The translations under genes and the position numbers were made by a program. A stretch of DNA of 64,000 nucleotides from Citrobacter gillenii (GTDB lineage Bacteria > Pseudomonadota > Gammaproteobacteria > Enterobacterales > Enterobacteriaceae): positions 620,001 to 684,000 of the forward strand of contig NZ_SUQN01000002.1 of the NCBI RefSeq assembly GCF_013337685.1, written 5' to 3'. The notes below the pieces were generated by a model. The model saw only the letters and a list, made by a program, of their open reading frames with translations. It did no database searches and had not been told where the DNA came from. Below are positions 10,090 to 18,803 of the stretch, piece by piece (position 1 is the stretch's first letter; each line of letters begins with the position of its first letter).

Positions 10090-10716
10090 TCAGCTGACCG
10101 GGATCATCACCGCTTTTTGGAACGCTGGACGTTCGGTAAGCTGCTGGTACCAACGCTCAAGGTGAGGACGTTCGGTCCAGCTCAGGCCAACGTTAAATAG
10201 GTTGTAGATAAACGGGGCGATGGCGATATCGCCGGTACCAAACTCGTCCCCGGAGAACCACGGTTGGTCGGCCAGCGCGTTGTCGAGCATGGCAAACAGG
10301 TTGTCGCAAACCTTCGCGCCTGCGTCAATGGCCGCCTGGTCGCGTTGTTCTGCCGGTGTTCTGACCAGACCAAATAAGATGACCCGATGAGCAGGGCTTA
10401 GCGTCTGGTTAGCCCAGTCCATCCATTTTTCGCCTTCTGCACGTTTTGCCGGGGCATCGATCCACAGCCGTTTTTGCCCGTATTGGGCGGCCAGATAGCG
10501 GACGATGGTATTGGATTCCCACAGTAAAACGTCGGTTTCATCATCGCGTAGCAGGGGGACCAGACCGTTTGGATTCATCGCCAGGTAGTCAGCATCTCGG
10601 TTGATACCGTGCTGCCCGCCCGCCAGTATTTGGTTATACGGTAGTTCCAGTTCTTCGAGCGTCCACAACACTTTTTTCACGTTGGTCGAGTTATTGCGAC
10701 CCCACAGTGTAATCAT
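10090..10716 (-). CDS. gstB: Glutathione S-transferase GstB
   Basis: Cytosolic glutathione transferase of 208 residues, the K-12 length. The N-terminal thioredoxin-like domain (residues 1-80) starts [20 protein letters not shown], with the Asn/Ser glutathione-activating region and the [10 protein letters not shown] helix. The C-terminal all-helical domain includes the family N-cap motif [12 protein letters not shown]-12 GstB is reported to act on halogenated substrates such as bromoacetate. It is divergent from dacC and probably monocistronic. Confidence 0.94.
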   Translation of the reverse strand: MITLWGRNNSTNVKKVLWTLEELELPYNQILAGGQHGINRDADYLAMNPNGLVPLLRDDETDVLLWESNTIVRYLAAQYGQKRLWIDAPAKRAEGEKWMDWANQTLSPAHRVILFGLVRTPAEQRDQAAIDAGAKVCDNLFAMLDNALADQPWFSGDEFGTGDIAIAPFIYNLFNVGLSWTERPHLERWYQQLTERPAFQKAVMIPVS

Positions 10717-11034
10717 AGTAACCCCGCGTAATCATTGAGCAGCTTGATGGCTGCATTCGGTATTAAACCCGTTACATGGTGGGGTAAACCTAATATTTAC
10801 GCAACAACACGTAAAAAAATCGTGATGAAAGCGGCGCAGCGCAGTGTTATTGCATAAACTTTAAAAACTTTACCAACTTACGGTTTCTTTAAGCTCGTTA
10901 GTGCGTTATTACTCACCGCACTTATTTTACACGTCATCCATCAGGCCGCTTCTGCGCGGGTTTGGCCGATGCAGTTTGTGTAAACATGGTGTGTTATGAC
11001 GTGGTTTTTTGGAATGGATACTCGGGTGGCATTT
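10717..11034. other. Divergent gstB/dacC intergenic region
   Basis: 318 bp without a credible gene. It must carry the promoters of gstB (leftward) and dacC (rightward). It is AT-rich around 10800-10890, but I see no operator, hairpin or repeat that I can assign with confidence. Confidence 0.6.
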
Positions 11035-12237
11035 ATGACGCAATACTTCTCTTCCCTTCGCAGTTTCGCCGCAGGTTCAGCGCTGTTATTCCTTTTGGCA
11101 CCGACCGCACAGGCGGTAGAGCAACCCACCGCGCCGCCGAGCGTGGATGCGCGCGCGTGGATCTTAATGGATTACGCCAGCGGCAAGGTGCTGGCGGAGG
11201 GCAATGCTGATGAGAAATTGGATCCAGCCAGTCTGACCAAGATCATGACCAGCTATGTGGTTGGCCAGGCGCTGAAGGCCGGGAAAATTAACCTGAACGA
11301 CATGGTTACCGTAGGAAAAGATGCCTGGGCGACGGGCAACCCGGCTCTGCGTGGGTCTTCAGTGATGTTCCTGAAACCCGGCGATCAGGTAGCGGTCTCC
11401 GATCTGAACAAAGGCATTATTATTCAGTCGGGTAATGATGCATGTATCGCGCTGGCAGATTACGTGGCTGGCAGCCAGGAATCCTTTATTGGTTTGATGA
11501 ACGGCTATGCGCAAAAGCTGGGACTGACGAATACCACCTTCCAGACGGTGCATGGTTTGGATGCGCCGGGGCAGTTCAGTACCGCGCGCGACATGGCCTT
11601 GCTCGGTAAAGCACTCATCCACGATGTGCCGGAAGAGTACGCCATTCATAAAGAAAAAGAGTTTACCTTTAATAAAATTCGCCAACCGAACCGCAACCGC
11701 CTGCTGTGGAGCACCAACCTGAACGTGGACGGGATGAAAACGGGCACCACGACGGGCGCGGGTTATAACCTGGTGGCTTCCGCCACCCAGGGCGATATGC
11801 GCCTGATCTCGGTAGTGCTGGGAGCGAAAACCGACCGTATTCGATTCAATGAGTCAGAGAAGCTGCTGACGTGGGGCTTCCGCTTCTTTGAAACGGTCAC
11901 GCCGATTAAACCGGATGCCACCTTTGTGACCCAGCGCGTCTGGTTCGGCGATAAGAGTGAAGTTAACCTGGGCGCAGGCGAAGCCGGTTCGGTGACTATT
12001 CCGCGCGGTCAGCTTAAAAATCTGAAAGCCAGCTTTACACTGACCGAACCGCAATTAACCGCGCCACTGAAGAAAGGCCAGGTTGTCGGGACGATCGACT
12101 TCCAGCTGAACGGGAAATCCATTGAACAGCGTCCGCTGATGGTGATGGAGGCCGTTGAAGAGGGCGGTTTCTTTAGCCGGATGTGGGACTTTGTGATGAT
12201 GAAATTCCACCAGTGGTTTGGTGGCTGGTTCTCTTAA
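11035..12237 (+). CDS. dacC: D-alanyl-D-alanine carboxypeptidase DacC (PBP6)
   Basis: Low-molecular-weight penicillin-binding protein that trims the terminal D-alanine from peptidoglycan stem peptides in the periplasm. The 400 residues match K-12. After a signal peptide (about residues 1-27) come the three serine-peptidase motifs: SLTK with nucleophile S66, SGN at 132-134 and KTG at 235-237. The C-terminal beta domain ends in an amphipathic anchor ([15 protein letters not shown]). The ATG at 11035 is preferred over the earlier in-frame ATG at 10996, since the K-12 protein and the signal peptide begin there. Confidence 0.96.
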   Translation: MTQYFSSLRSFAAGSALLFLLAPTAQAVEQPTAPPSVDARAWILMDYASGKVLAEGNADEKLDPASLTKIMTSYVVGQALKAGKINLNDMVTVGKDAWATGNPALRGSSVMFLKPGDQVAVSDLNKGIIIQSGNDACIALADYVAGSQESFIGLMNGYAQKLGLTNTTFQTVHGLDAPGQFSTARDMALLGKALIHDVPEEYAIHKEKEFTFNKIRQPNRNRLLWSTNLNVDGMKTGTTTGAGYNLVASATQGDMRLISVVLGAKTDRIRFNESEKLLTWGFRFFETVTPIKPDATFVTQRVWFGDKSEVNLGAGEAGSVTIPRGQLKNLKASFTLTEPQLTAPLKKGQVVGTIDFQLNGKSIEQRPLMVMEAVEEGGFFSRMWDFVMMKFHQWFGGWFS

Positions 12238-12246
12238 TCACCGTTA

Positions 12247-12275
12247 TTGCCGGACAGCGTTTGTGCGTCCGGCAA
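12247..12275. terminator. Hairpin between convergent dacC and deoR
   Basis: TTGCCGGAC (12247-12255) and GTCCGGCAA (12267-12275) form a perfect 9-bp stem with an 11-base loop, 9 bp after the dacC stop and 8 bp before the deoR end. No U tract follows, so it could equally be a single REP-like unit protecting both mRNA ends. Confidence 0.6.
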
Positions 12276-12282
12276 TGTCATT

Positions 12283-13041
12283 TCAGTACACCAGTTTAAT
12301 GTGCTGCGCTTTTGCGTAATCAACAAACTCATCGTCAGGACGGGTATCGCTAATGATGCTATCAAAGCGTTTCAGATTACCCATCCGAGCGGGACGCACC
12401 TTACCAAACTTGCTGTGATCCACCACCAGTACATGATACTGCGCCATCGACATCGCCCAATGCTTCACCGGTAGTTCTTCCAGGTTAAAACAGGTTGCAC
12501 CTTTGTCAATGTGTACGCCAGCCGCAGAATAAAACGCGATATCCGGGCACAGGTTGTTCAGCGTTTCCTGGAAATCGAGTGGTTTGAAAATAGCGTTGCT
12601 GGCGTGGAATTCACCGCCACATAGGATGACGCGACACAGCGGTTTTTCCTGGAGTACCAGAAAGGTATTCAGCGAGTAGCAAATCGCGGTGAAAGGCAGA
12701 TCGTTATCAATAGCTTCAATGATCCACGGCGTGGTGGTGCCGCAGTCAAAAAAGATCGTCTGATGCGCTTGAACGAGGCTCGCAGCTTGTTGGGCCGCGC
12801 GACGTTTCTCATCCACCAGCCGGGACTTTTGGTCGCTGATTAAGTAATGGCTGGCGCTACGGGGTTCCAGAACAATATATCCCCCCAGCAACACGACCGG
12901 GGCATCGTTATTATTCAGGTCGCGACGGATGGTCATCTCAGATACGCCAAGTAGCGTCGCGGCTTCTTTAAGGTGTAATTTATCGCTGCGTTTCAGCGCC
13001 TGCAGCAATTGACCAATACGCTCGTCGCGTCGTGTTTCCAT
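12283..13041 (-). CDS. deoR: Deoxyribose operon repressor DeoR
   Basis: Repressor of nucleoside catabolism genes (deoCABD, nupG, tsx in E. coli), induced by deoxyribose-5-phosphate. It has 252 residues, as in K-12. The DeoR-type helix-turn-helix is at about residues 22-44 (LHLKEAATLLGVSEMTIRRD). The sugar-phosphate sensor domain follows, with FDCGTTTPWI and the typical end DEFVDYAKAQHIKLVY. It is transcribed alone, convergent with dacC. Its target operons are outside this window. Confidence 0.95.
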   Translation of the reverse strand: METRRDERIGQLLQALKRSDKLHLKEAATLLGVSEMTIRRDLNNNDAPVVLLGGYIVLEPRSASHYLISDQKSRLVDEKRRAAQQAASLVQAHQTIFFDCGTTTPWIIEAIDNDLPFTAICYSLNTFLVLQEKPLCRVILCGGEFHASNAIFKPLDFQETLNNLCPDIAFYSAAGVHIDKGATCFNLEELPVKHWAMSMAQYHVLVVDHSKFGKVRPARMGNLKRFDSIISDTRPDDEFVDYAKAQHIKLVY

Positions 13042-13107
13042 AGTTCCCCTGGTGAGTAGAATAAGCGTTTCATATCGCGCGCTTAATACTACTCTTTTTA
13101 CCGTGGA

Positions 13108-13716
13108 TTAGTCACGCACCCAGCCTTTACGGATCGGCAGGGCGAAGCAGGTGCGATAGCAGGCCTGCAACGCGGAATACAGCGAGGTGCCGAACCGTTG
13201 CCAGATCATCTGGGCGCTCAGGCAGCCGATTAACGCTGCCAGGAACCCACCCAGCATATCCAGCGGCCAGTGTACGCCGAGGTACACCCGTGACCAGGCG
13301 ATCGCCACGGCAATCGCCATAAACAAGGCGCCAGACCACAGGCGATGCCAGAATATAAAGGCCAGTGCAAAGGTGAAAATAACGGTGCCGTGATCGCTTG
13401 GGAAAGAGTCATCAGGTGCATGGTGCAAGAAGTTGTAGCCGATGTGGTTAACAAACGGGCGATCGTGCGGGAACAGATGTCCTATCAGCCATGAAATGAC
13501 CAGGCTTACAATTATTGCCAGCGCCATTTTGATCACCAGTTTGCGCTGAGTCGTCACGTGGTCACGCGGGCCCCAAAGCCACAGGATTACAGCTAACAAC
13601 GGCACGATGCTGATCAGATCTTTAGCAATAAAGACGGCAAACGCGATCGCCCATTGCGCAGAGTCCGGCGTGGCGTTGATCAGGTAAAATAGCGAGTTGT
13701 TCAGATTTTCCAGCAT
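13108..13716 (-). CDS. ybjG: Undecaprenyl-pyrophosphate phosphatase YbjG
   Basis: Inner-membrane PAP2 phosphatase that recycles the lipid carrier undecaprenyl pyrophosphate; in E. coli it shares this job with UppP and PgpB. From the ATG at 13716 the protein has 202 residues. The three phosphatase signatures are the HDRP region after the third membrane segment, PSDHG, and SRVYLGVHWPLDM with the catalytic His and Asp. A GTG five codons upstream (13731) is an alternative start, but K-12 starts at MLENL. The carboxy end (CFALPIRKGWVRD) is identical to my recollection of K-12. A PhoP-like box lies about 160 bp upstream. Confidence 0.94.
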   Translation of the reverse strand: MLENLNNSLFYLINATPDSAQWAIAFAVFIAKDLISIVPLLAVILWLWGPRDHVTTQRKLVIKMALAIIVSLVISWLIGHLFPHDRPFVNHIGYNFLHHAPDDSFPSDHGTVIFTFALAFIFWHRLWSGALFMAIAVAIAWSRVYLGVHWPLDMLGGFLAALIGCLSAQMIWQRFGTSLYSALQACYRTCFALPIRKGWVRD

Positions 13717-13872
13717 AACATCCAGATTCACGACAGTAGTTAAAAGAGTCCCATCAGGCAGAGCATAAGTTCGCTTTAGCGGGATAAAAAGCGGTGTTGT
13801 CTTATTTGTCAGCTAAATGACTATTTTTAAGATAATTAATGACGTCTATAGAGCATGATAACGGGTTCAACT

Positions 13873-13889
13873 TAAATTAACCTTAAAGC
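13873..13889 (-). promoter_or_regulatory. Candidate PhoP box upstream of ybjG
   Basis: On the minus strand GCTTTA-N5-AATTTA gives two direct hexamers with an 11-bp period, matching the PhoP pattern (G/T)GTTTA-N5-(G/T)GTTTA at 9 of 12 positions. It lies about 157 bp before the ybjG start. ybjG has been linked to PhoP, Cpx and Bae regulation in E. coli (from memory). The match is imperfect. Confidence 0.35.
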
Positions 13890-14013
13890 AAAAGTGCATT
13901 GTGAAACTGAGTGTAAAAATGTGCGCATTTTGCGGCCAAATCACATAATTCACTATCACCAGTCCGGCGCATTTATTACACTTTGCGCGTTTTTTCATTG
14001 GTTAAGAGACTTC

Positions 14014-15246
14014 ATGCACAACCGTTTATCTTCAGGCGCCCGACTGGGGCGTCAGGCATTACTTTTCCCTCTCTGTCTGGTGCTTTACGAATTCTCTACG
14101 TATATCGGCAACGATATGATCCAGCCCGGTATGCTGGCGGTGGTGGAGCAATATCAGGCCGGATTAGACTGGGTTCCCACCTCCATGACCGCGTACCTGG
14201 CAGGCGGCATGTTTTTGCAGTGGTTATTAGGACCGCTGTCGGATCGTATTGGTCGTCGGCCGGTGATGTTAACCGGTGTGGTGTGGTTCATTGTTACCTG
14301 CCTTGCGACGCTGTTTGCGCAGAACATTGAACAATTCACTTTCCTGCGCTTTTTGCAGGGCATTAGCCTGTGCTTTATTGGCGCGGTGGGCTATGCCGCG
14401 ATTCAGGAATCCTTTGAAGAGGCGGTATGCATTAAAATTACCGCCCTGATGGCGAACGTGGCGCTGATTGCCCCGTTGCTGGGCCCGCTGGTCGGCGCGG
14501 CCTGGGTGCACGTGCTGCCGTGGGAAGGGATGTTTGTGCTGTTTGCGGTACTGGCCGCCATCGCCTTTGTTGGCCTGCAGCGCGCGATGCCTGAAACCGC
14601 GACCCGACTCGGTGAAACGCTGTCGATTAAAGAGCTGGGCAAAGACTACAAGCTGGTGCTGAAGAACGTGCGTTTTGTCGCCGGTGCCCTGGCGTTGGGC
14701 TTTGTCAGTCTGCCGTTGCTGGCGTGGATCGCTCAATCCCCGATTATCATTATTAGCGGTGAACAGCTGAGTAGCTATGAATATGGTCTGCTACAGGTGC
14801 CGATTTTTGGTGCGCTGATCGCCGGTAACCTCGTGCTGGCGCGCCTGACCGCACGACGCACGGTACGGTCGCTGATTATTATGGGCGGCTGGCCAATCGC
14901 CGTGGGGCTGATTATTGCCGCGGCGGCCACGGTGGTTTCTTCCCATGCCTATTTGTGGATGACGGCAGGGCTGAGTGTTTATGCGTTTGGGATTGGCGTG
15001 GCGAATGCCGGGCTGGTACGCCTGACGCTGTTTGCCAGCGACATGAGCAAAGGGACGGTTTCCGCCGCGATGGGCATGCTGCAGATGCTGATTTTTACCG
15101 TTGGTATTGAGCTGAGCAAACATGCTTATTTACTCGGCGGTAACGGCCTGTTTAGCCTGTTTAATCTGGCCAGCGGGATACTGTGGCTGGCGCTGATGTT
15201 TATTTTCCTGAAAGATAAGCGAGTAGGGGATTCACGGGAAGGATAA
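14014..15246 (+). CDS. mdfA: Multidrug efflux pump MdfA
   Basis: Proton-driven multidrug exporter of the major facilitator superfamily (DHA1), 410 residues and 12 membrane segments, as in K-12. The membrane-embedded acidic residue important for cation recognition is in [11 protein letters not shown] near residue 26. Motif A appears as [13 protein letters not shown] in the loop between segments 2 and 3, and motif C-like glycines and prolines appear in [13 protein letters not shown]. The ATG at 14014 fits the K-12 N terminus (MQNRLASGARLG). The 40 codons upstream in the same frame have no similarity. It is divergent from ybjG. Confidence 0.96.
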   Translation: MHNRLSSGARLGRQALLFPLCLVLYEFSTYIGNDMIQPGMLAVVEQYQAGLDWVPTSMTAYLAGGMFLQWLLGPLSDRIGRRPVMLTGVVWFIVTCLATLFAQNIEQFTFLRFLQGISLCFIGAVGYAAIQESFEEAVCIKITALMANVALIAPLLGPLVGAAWVHVLPWEGMFVLFAVLAAIAFVGLQRAMPETATRLGETLSIKELGKDYKLVLKNVRFVAGALALGFVSLPLLAWIAQSPIIIISGEQLSSYEYGLLQVPIFGALIAGNLVLARLTARRTVRSLIIMGGWPIAVGLIIAAAATVVSSHAYLWMTAGLSVYAFGIGVANAGLVRLTLFASDMSKGTVSAAMGMLQMLIFTVGIELSKHAYLLGGNGLFSLFNLASGILWLALMFIFLKDKRVGDSREG

Positions 15247-15335
15247 AGCCCGGCTATCCGTAATACCGTTCAGTTAACGTCTCGGTATCAGAAAGCATCA
15301 ACATGTGTTGGCGGCGGGGGGGATGAATATGCTCT

Positions 15336-15400
15336 CTCAGAGAAAGGGTTCCGTTCACCTCATGTTCATCGTTTCTCTGAGGCACTGATTCCTGTGAACG
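15336..15400. repeat. Interleaved inverted repeats (pseudoknot-like)
   Basis: Stem 1 is CTCAGAGAAA (15336-15345) with TTTCTCTGAG (15372-15381), 10 bp and perfect. Stem 2 is CGTTCAC (15352-15358), inside the loop of stem 1, with GTGAACG (15394-15400) outside it, 7 bp and perfect. The crossing order is that of an H-type pseudoknot. Confidence 0.6.
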
Positions 15401-15432
15401 TGTAAAGGGCGTTCTTCGCCACGCCCTTTACA
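15401..15432. repeat. 12-bp perfect hairpin
   Basis: TGTAAAGGGCGT (15401-15412) pairs with ACGCCCTTTACA (15421-15432) around an 8-base loop. It directly abuts stem 2 of the pseudoknot-like repeat, so the two could stack coaxially in RNA. There is no U tract, so it is not an ordinary terminator. Confidence 0.8.
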
Positions 15433-15501
15433 ATCCCGGCTCCCGGCAGGAAAATTGTTGCTTCGCAATCCCCTCCGCTTATTCCTCGAGGCTATCGGCC
15501 C

Positions 15502-15556
15502 GGGCGCGAGGTAGCGTCCCTGCAAAACGCGCCCTGAACCCGCATCCCTGCGGGTT
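15502..15556. repeat. Two adjacent 7-bp hairpins
   Basis: GGGCGCG (15502-15508) pairs with CGCGCCC (15528-15534). Then AACCCGC (15537-15543) pairs with GCGGGTT (15550-15556). The two stems are only two bases apart. Confidence 0.65.
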
Positions 15557-15584
15557 CTCCCGGCCTTGCGGAAACACGTCGGCA

Positions 15585-15705
15585 ATTTTCAGCCGGACCA
15601 GCCCACACCTGACTACCTGCGCTTTTACTTGAATATCTCTGAACAGCAAAACGGATATAGCTGAAAGCCAGAGAGCTGAAGCGACACCCTGGTCCGGCTG
15701 AAAAT
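15585..15705. repeat. 121-bp nested hairpin with 17-bp perfect ends
   Basis: ATTTTCAGCCGGACCAG (15585-15601) and CTGGTCCGGCTGAAAAT (15689-15705) are perfect inverted repeats. Inside, further arms nest in order: CGCTT/AAGCG (15620-15624, 15679-15683), TCTCTG/CAGAGA (15636-15641, 15669-15674) and CAGC/GCTG (15644-15647, 15660-15663). The whole can fold as one long interrupted stem. It could be a MITE with 17-bp ends or an RNA domain. Confidence 0.7.
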
Positions 15706-15743
15706 CGATGAGGCGTTGACGGCTGCCCGGGCTTTACGCGAAC

Positions 15744-16028
15744 TTAGTGGTGATCGTCAATCTGATGCTCAATAACCATCCCTTCGCCTACGCTGGCGAC
15801 ATGCCGTGCATAAGGATGTACACGATAAACGGGTGCCGGCGCAGGAGCCGGAGCAACATAAACCGTTTGTGGCGCGGTGGTCATGCTGACCGCCTGCGGC
15901 ACGCTCACGGAAGAAGGAACCACGACAACTTTATAACCGCTTGGTACATCAACGGTGACGCTTTGCGCCAGTGCAGTTCCCGCAAACCCCAGCAATATTG
16001 CCACTATTAGTACACTTTTCTTCATCAT
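15744..16028 (-). CDS. ybjH: Uncharacterised secreted protein YbjH
   Basis: A 94-residue protein of unknown function with a clear signal peptide (MMKKSVLIVAILLGFAGTALA, cleavage before QSV), so it is exported. The mature part starts QSVTVDVPSGYKVVVVP, has a proline/alanine stretch (YVAPAPAPAPVY), and ends in a His-rich tail (EHQIDDHH) that might bind metal. K-12 YbjH has the same architecture and nearly the same length. It is monocistronic, next to the structured region on one side and ybjI on the other. Confidence 0.92.
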   Translation of the reverse strand: MMKKSVLIVAILLGFAGTALAQSVTVDVPSGYKVVVVPSSVSVPQAVSMTTAPQTVYVAPAPAPAPVYRVHPYARHVASVGEGMVIEHQIDDHH

Positions 16029-16133
16029 CAGATCACCTGAAAATATTCACTGGAGATATTTATCCAGCGGATTAATGTGACGCGGATTATGAAGAGATCA
16101 TGCCATTCTTTTGTTGCCGTCTGTGCTGAGGTG

Positions 16134-16949
16134 TTATTGCGTAAACGGTGCGTCGTTTTTTAGCACCCGGTCGATAATATCCAGTACGCCTTCTTCGTTA
16201 TTCGACCCCGCACGATATTTTGCCGCACGGGCCACGGTATCGTTGGCATTGGCCATCGCAAAACTGAACCCCGCCTGACGCAGCATCTCAATATCATTAC
16301 CGCCATCACCAAACGCCACGACTTCCTCATCGCGAATATTCCAGCGCTGTTGCAGCAGACGCAGACCGTTTGCTTTATGTACGCCAGGGATAATTAAATC
16401 GATGCTGCCGTAGCCGGTATGCACTGGAACCATAATGTCGCCAATCGCGTCATGCAGTGCAGACTGAACCTGCGGGATCTGTTTTTCAGAGATATTCAGC
16501 CCGAATTTGAAAAATACATCGTTGATGTTGTTGAAATTATCAACAAATTCGAGGCGGTGGTAGTACATGGAGGCGACGGATTTTAGCTCGTCGCTGTAGT
16601 GCTTCAGGGTGTAGGCGCTGTTTTTTCCGCAGGCAATAATGTCAATGTCGGTGCGCGTTAGCAGATGATCCACGATGGTCTGAAAATCGTCTTTAGCCAG
16701 CTCGCCGTTAAACACATCTTCCCCTTCGCTAACGACCCAACCGCCGTTTTCCGCCACAAAGGAGATTTCATCGGCCAGCTCGGGGAAAAAAGAGATCAGT
16801 TGGTAGTACTGGTTACCGCTGGCGACCACAAAGCGGATCCCCTGAGCTTGCATCTGGCGGTACTGCGCCATAAACCGTTCACGGTTGTAGGTTTTTTGGT
16901 CACTTAAAAAGGTGCCGTCCATGTCGACTGCAATTAACTTAATAGCCAT
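16134..16949 (-). CDS. ybjI: HAD-family FMN/sugar phosphatase YbjI
   Basis: Haloacid-dehalogenase-type phosphatase of the Cof subfamily, 271 residues as in K-12, where the purified protein hydrolyses FMN and erythrose-4-phosphate among others. Motif I is DMDGTF (nucleophile D9, acid/base D11). Motif IV is FGDGGNDIEML near residue 215, preceded by the conserved lysine region HKANGLRLL. A C2-type cap lies between them. The ybjI start codon overlaps the ybjJ stop (TAATG), so the two genes are translationally coupled. Confidence 0.94.
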   Translation of the reverse strand: MAIKLIAVDMDGTFLSDQKTYNRERFMAQYRQMQAQGIRFVVASGNQYYQLISFFPELADEISFVAENGGWVVSEGEDVFNGELAKDDFQTIVDHLLTRTDIDIIACGKNSAYTLKHYSDELKSVASMYYHRLEFVDNFNNINDVFFKFGLNISEKQIPQVQSALHDAIGDIMVPVHTGYGSIDLIIPGVHKANGLRLLQQRWNIRDEEVVAFGDGGNDIEMLRQAGFSFAMANANDTVARAAKYRAGSNNEEGVLDIIDRVLKNDAPFTQ

Positions 16950-18157
16950 TAGCTGTTCTCCGTCACAGGGGTATTTTTAACGTCTGGTTTGGCGACAGCC
17001 TTCGCGACGATGGCCGCAACCAGCACCAGCGCCAGCACCACCAGCATGGCGCTGCGCAGGCCATAGTGTTCACCCAGATAGCCCAGCAGCGGCGGCCCGA
17101 CCAGGAAGGCCAGATAGCCGGTGGTTGCCACAACGCTCACGCGGGTTGGTGCATCGGGGCCGGTATCGCTGGCGGCTGAAATGGTCAACGGGAAGCCCAG
17201 TGACGCGCCGAGTCCCCACAGGATAACGGACACACCTGCGACCCACGAACTGTCGACAAAGATAATCAGGCTAATACCCAGCGCGCCCATTAACGCACTG
17301 GCACGTACGACCGCGACGCGGCTGTAGCGATCGATAAACCAGCCGCCGGTAAACCGTCCGACGGTCATGCCCAGCGTAAACCCGGCATAAATCAGGGAGC
17401 CTGAGGTCGGGCTAAATCCGTGTCCGTCTACCATCAGGAGCGGAAGCCAGTCATTGGCGGAACCCTCGGCAAATGCCATCGCCAGTACCACGACGCCGAT
17501 GAGCAGCAGCTGGATATCGCGGTAAAAGGGCAGCCCTTTTTCGGCTGAGTGAGAACCGTCAGCGGCATTTTTACCGGTGCCGTCAGGAATCGCTTTGATG
17601 GCGATAAATATTGGCGCAATAGCCACCAGTGCCGCCAGCAGAATATGCGCATTGGCGGGAACGCTAAAGGCGGTGAGCACCATCCCGACGCCTGCGCCTG
17701 CCAGGGTGCCGAGGCTATAAAAACCATGCATCATCGGCAGCACGGTTTTGTTCATCTCACGCTCAACCGCTGCACCTTCGACGTTAATGGCAACCTCTGC
17801 GGCACCAAAGCTGGCACCAAAAACCCCCAGCCCAAACGCAAATAGCCAGGCGGAATGCAGCCATAGCGCCACGCTAAGGATCGCCATACCAACAACCGCA
17901 CATGACATGGTGGTGCGGATCACTTTCCGCGTGCCAAATCGTTTCACCAGCCAGGCCGAACAAAGAATGCCACTCATCGAACCAATAGAGAGTCCAAATA
18001 ATACTGCCCCCATTTCAGCGGTAGAAACGGAGAGGATATCTCTGATGGCTGGGGTACGCGTTGCCCAGGAAGCCATTAATAATCCTGGTAAAAAGAAAAA
18101 CATAAACAGCGCCCAGGTTCGGCGTCTTAAGGCTTTGCGTGATGAGATGCCAGTCAT
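16949..18157 (-). CDS. ybjJ: Major facilitator transporter YbjJ
   Basis: Inner-membrane transporter of 402 residues with 12 predicted membrane segments and unknown substrate; the K-12 protein has the same length. The FucP/YbjJ-like family features are [33 protein letters not shown] in segment 5, and an MFS motif at [14 protein letters not shown]. It is the first gene of the ybjJ-ybjI operon and divergent from rcdA, with a TetR-type palindrome between them, so RcdA may control it. The substrate cannot be told from the sequence. Confidence 0.93.
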   Translation of the reverse strand: MTGISSRKALRRRTWALFMFFFLPGLLMASWATRTPAIRDILSVSTAEMGAVLFGLSIGSMSGILCSAWLVKRFGTRKVIRTTMSCAVVGMAILSVALWLHSAWLFAFGLGVFGASFGAAEVAINVEGAAVEREMNKTVLPMMHGFYSLGTLAGAGVGMVLTAFSVPANAHILLAALVAIAPIFIAIKAIPDGTGKNAADGSHSAEKGLPFYRDIQLLLIGVVVLAMAFAEGSANDWLPLLMVDGHGFSPTSGSLIYAGFTLGMTVGRFTGGWFIDRYSRVAVVRASALMGALGISLIIFVDSSWVAGVSVILWGLGASLGFPLTISAASDTGPDAPTRVSVVATTGYLAFLVGPPLLGYLGEHYGLRSAMLVVLALVLVAAIVAKAVAKPDVKNTPVTENS

Positions 18158-18202
18158 GAATTCGAGCCAAAGAAATGAGGAAAGGAGACAACATTAGCAA
18201 GG

Positions 18203-18222
18203 TTGTGTACATTTGTACACAA
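18203..18222. promoter_or_regulatory. 20-bp palindromic operator candidate
   Basis: TTGTGTAC-ATTT-GTACACAA is a perfect 8+8 bp inverted repeat. It lies 46 bp upstream of the ybjJ start and 20 bp upstream of the rcdA start. Size and position suit a TetR-family dimer site, most simply RcdA acting on itself and on ybjJI. Confidence 0.55.
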
Positions 18223-18242
18223 ATGCAAGAAGAGGAAATGCG

Positions 18243-18785
18243 GTGCGACGCGCGAACGATCCACAACGGCGGGAAAAAATAGTTCAGGCTACGCTAGAAG
18301 CGGTAATAACTTATGGTATTCATGCAGTTACGCATCGTAAGATTGCAACGATTGCGCAGGTGCCGTTGGGTTCAATGACCTATTATTTTTCGGGAATCGA
18401 TGAGCTTCTGATGGAGGCATTCGGTCATTTTACCGAAACTATGTCGCGGCAATATCAGGCATTTTTTATGGACGTGATGGATGCGCCACAGGCCTGTCAT
18501 GCCATTACCGAGATGATTTACAGTTCGCAGGTCACCACACCGGATAACATGGAGATTATGTACCAGTTGTACGCGTTCGCCAGCCGTAAACCGGCGTTGA
18601 AAACGGTGATGCAAAACTGGATGCAACGCAGTCAACAAACTTTAGAGCAGTGGTTTGACCCCGCCACGGCCCGTGCGCTGGATGCCTTTATTGAAGGCAT
18701 GACGCTGCATTTTGTGACCGATAAAAAACCGCTGCAGCGAGACGATATCCTGGTGATGGTTGAGCGCATCGCCGGGCTGTCGTAG
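18243..18785 (+). CDS. rcdA: TetR-family regulator RcdA
   Basis: TetR-type regulator (YbjK), 180 residues against 178 in K-12. E. coli RcdA activates csgD, and so curli and biofilm, and several stress genes. The N-terminal helix-turn-helix spans about residues 10-55 ([20 protein letters not shown], then [20 protein letters not shown]). The C-terminal helices form the ligand-binding and dimer domain. The start is the GTG at 18243: it has AGAGGAA seven bases upstream and matches the K-12 N terminus, whereas the earlier in-frame ATG at 18213 falls inside the palindrome. Confidence 0.93.
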   Translation: MRRANDPQRREKIVQATLEAVITYGIHAVTHRKIATIAQVPLGSMTYYFSGIDELLMEAFGHFTETMSRQYQAFFMDVMDAPQACHAITEMIYSSQVTTPDNMEIMYQLYAFASRKPALKTVMQNWMQRSQQTLEQWFDPATARALDAFIEGMTLHFVTDKKPLQRDDILVMVERIAGLS

Positions 18786-18803
18786 TACTGACACAGCTTA
18801 TCA

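Larger units (their letters stand above)
15247..15743. other. Structured non-coding region between mdfA and ybjH
   Basis: 497 bp with no credible gene. From 15336 to 15705 it is almost continuously covered by perfect inverted repeats, listed separately. It is GC-rich in the middle. A 76-codon minus-strand ORF (15355-15585) runs through the hairpins but has low-complexity arginine-rich sequence, so I treat it as a shadow. It could be a large structured RNA, a MITE or the remains of a mobile element. K-12 has no such element here as far as I recall. Confidence 0.7.

Noticed and set aside
15355-15585. 76-codon minus-strand ORF in the structured region
   Set aside because: It runs through several perfect hairpins, is arginine-rich, and has no ribosome site; better explained as non-coding.
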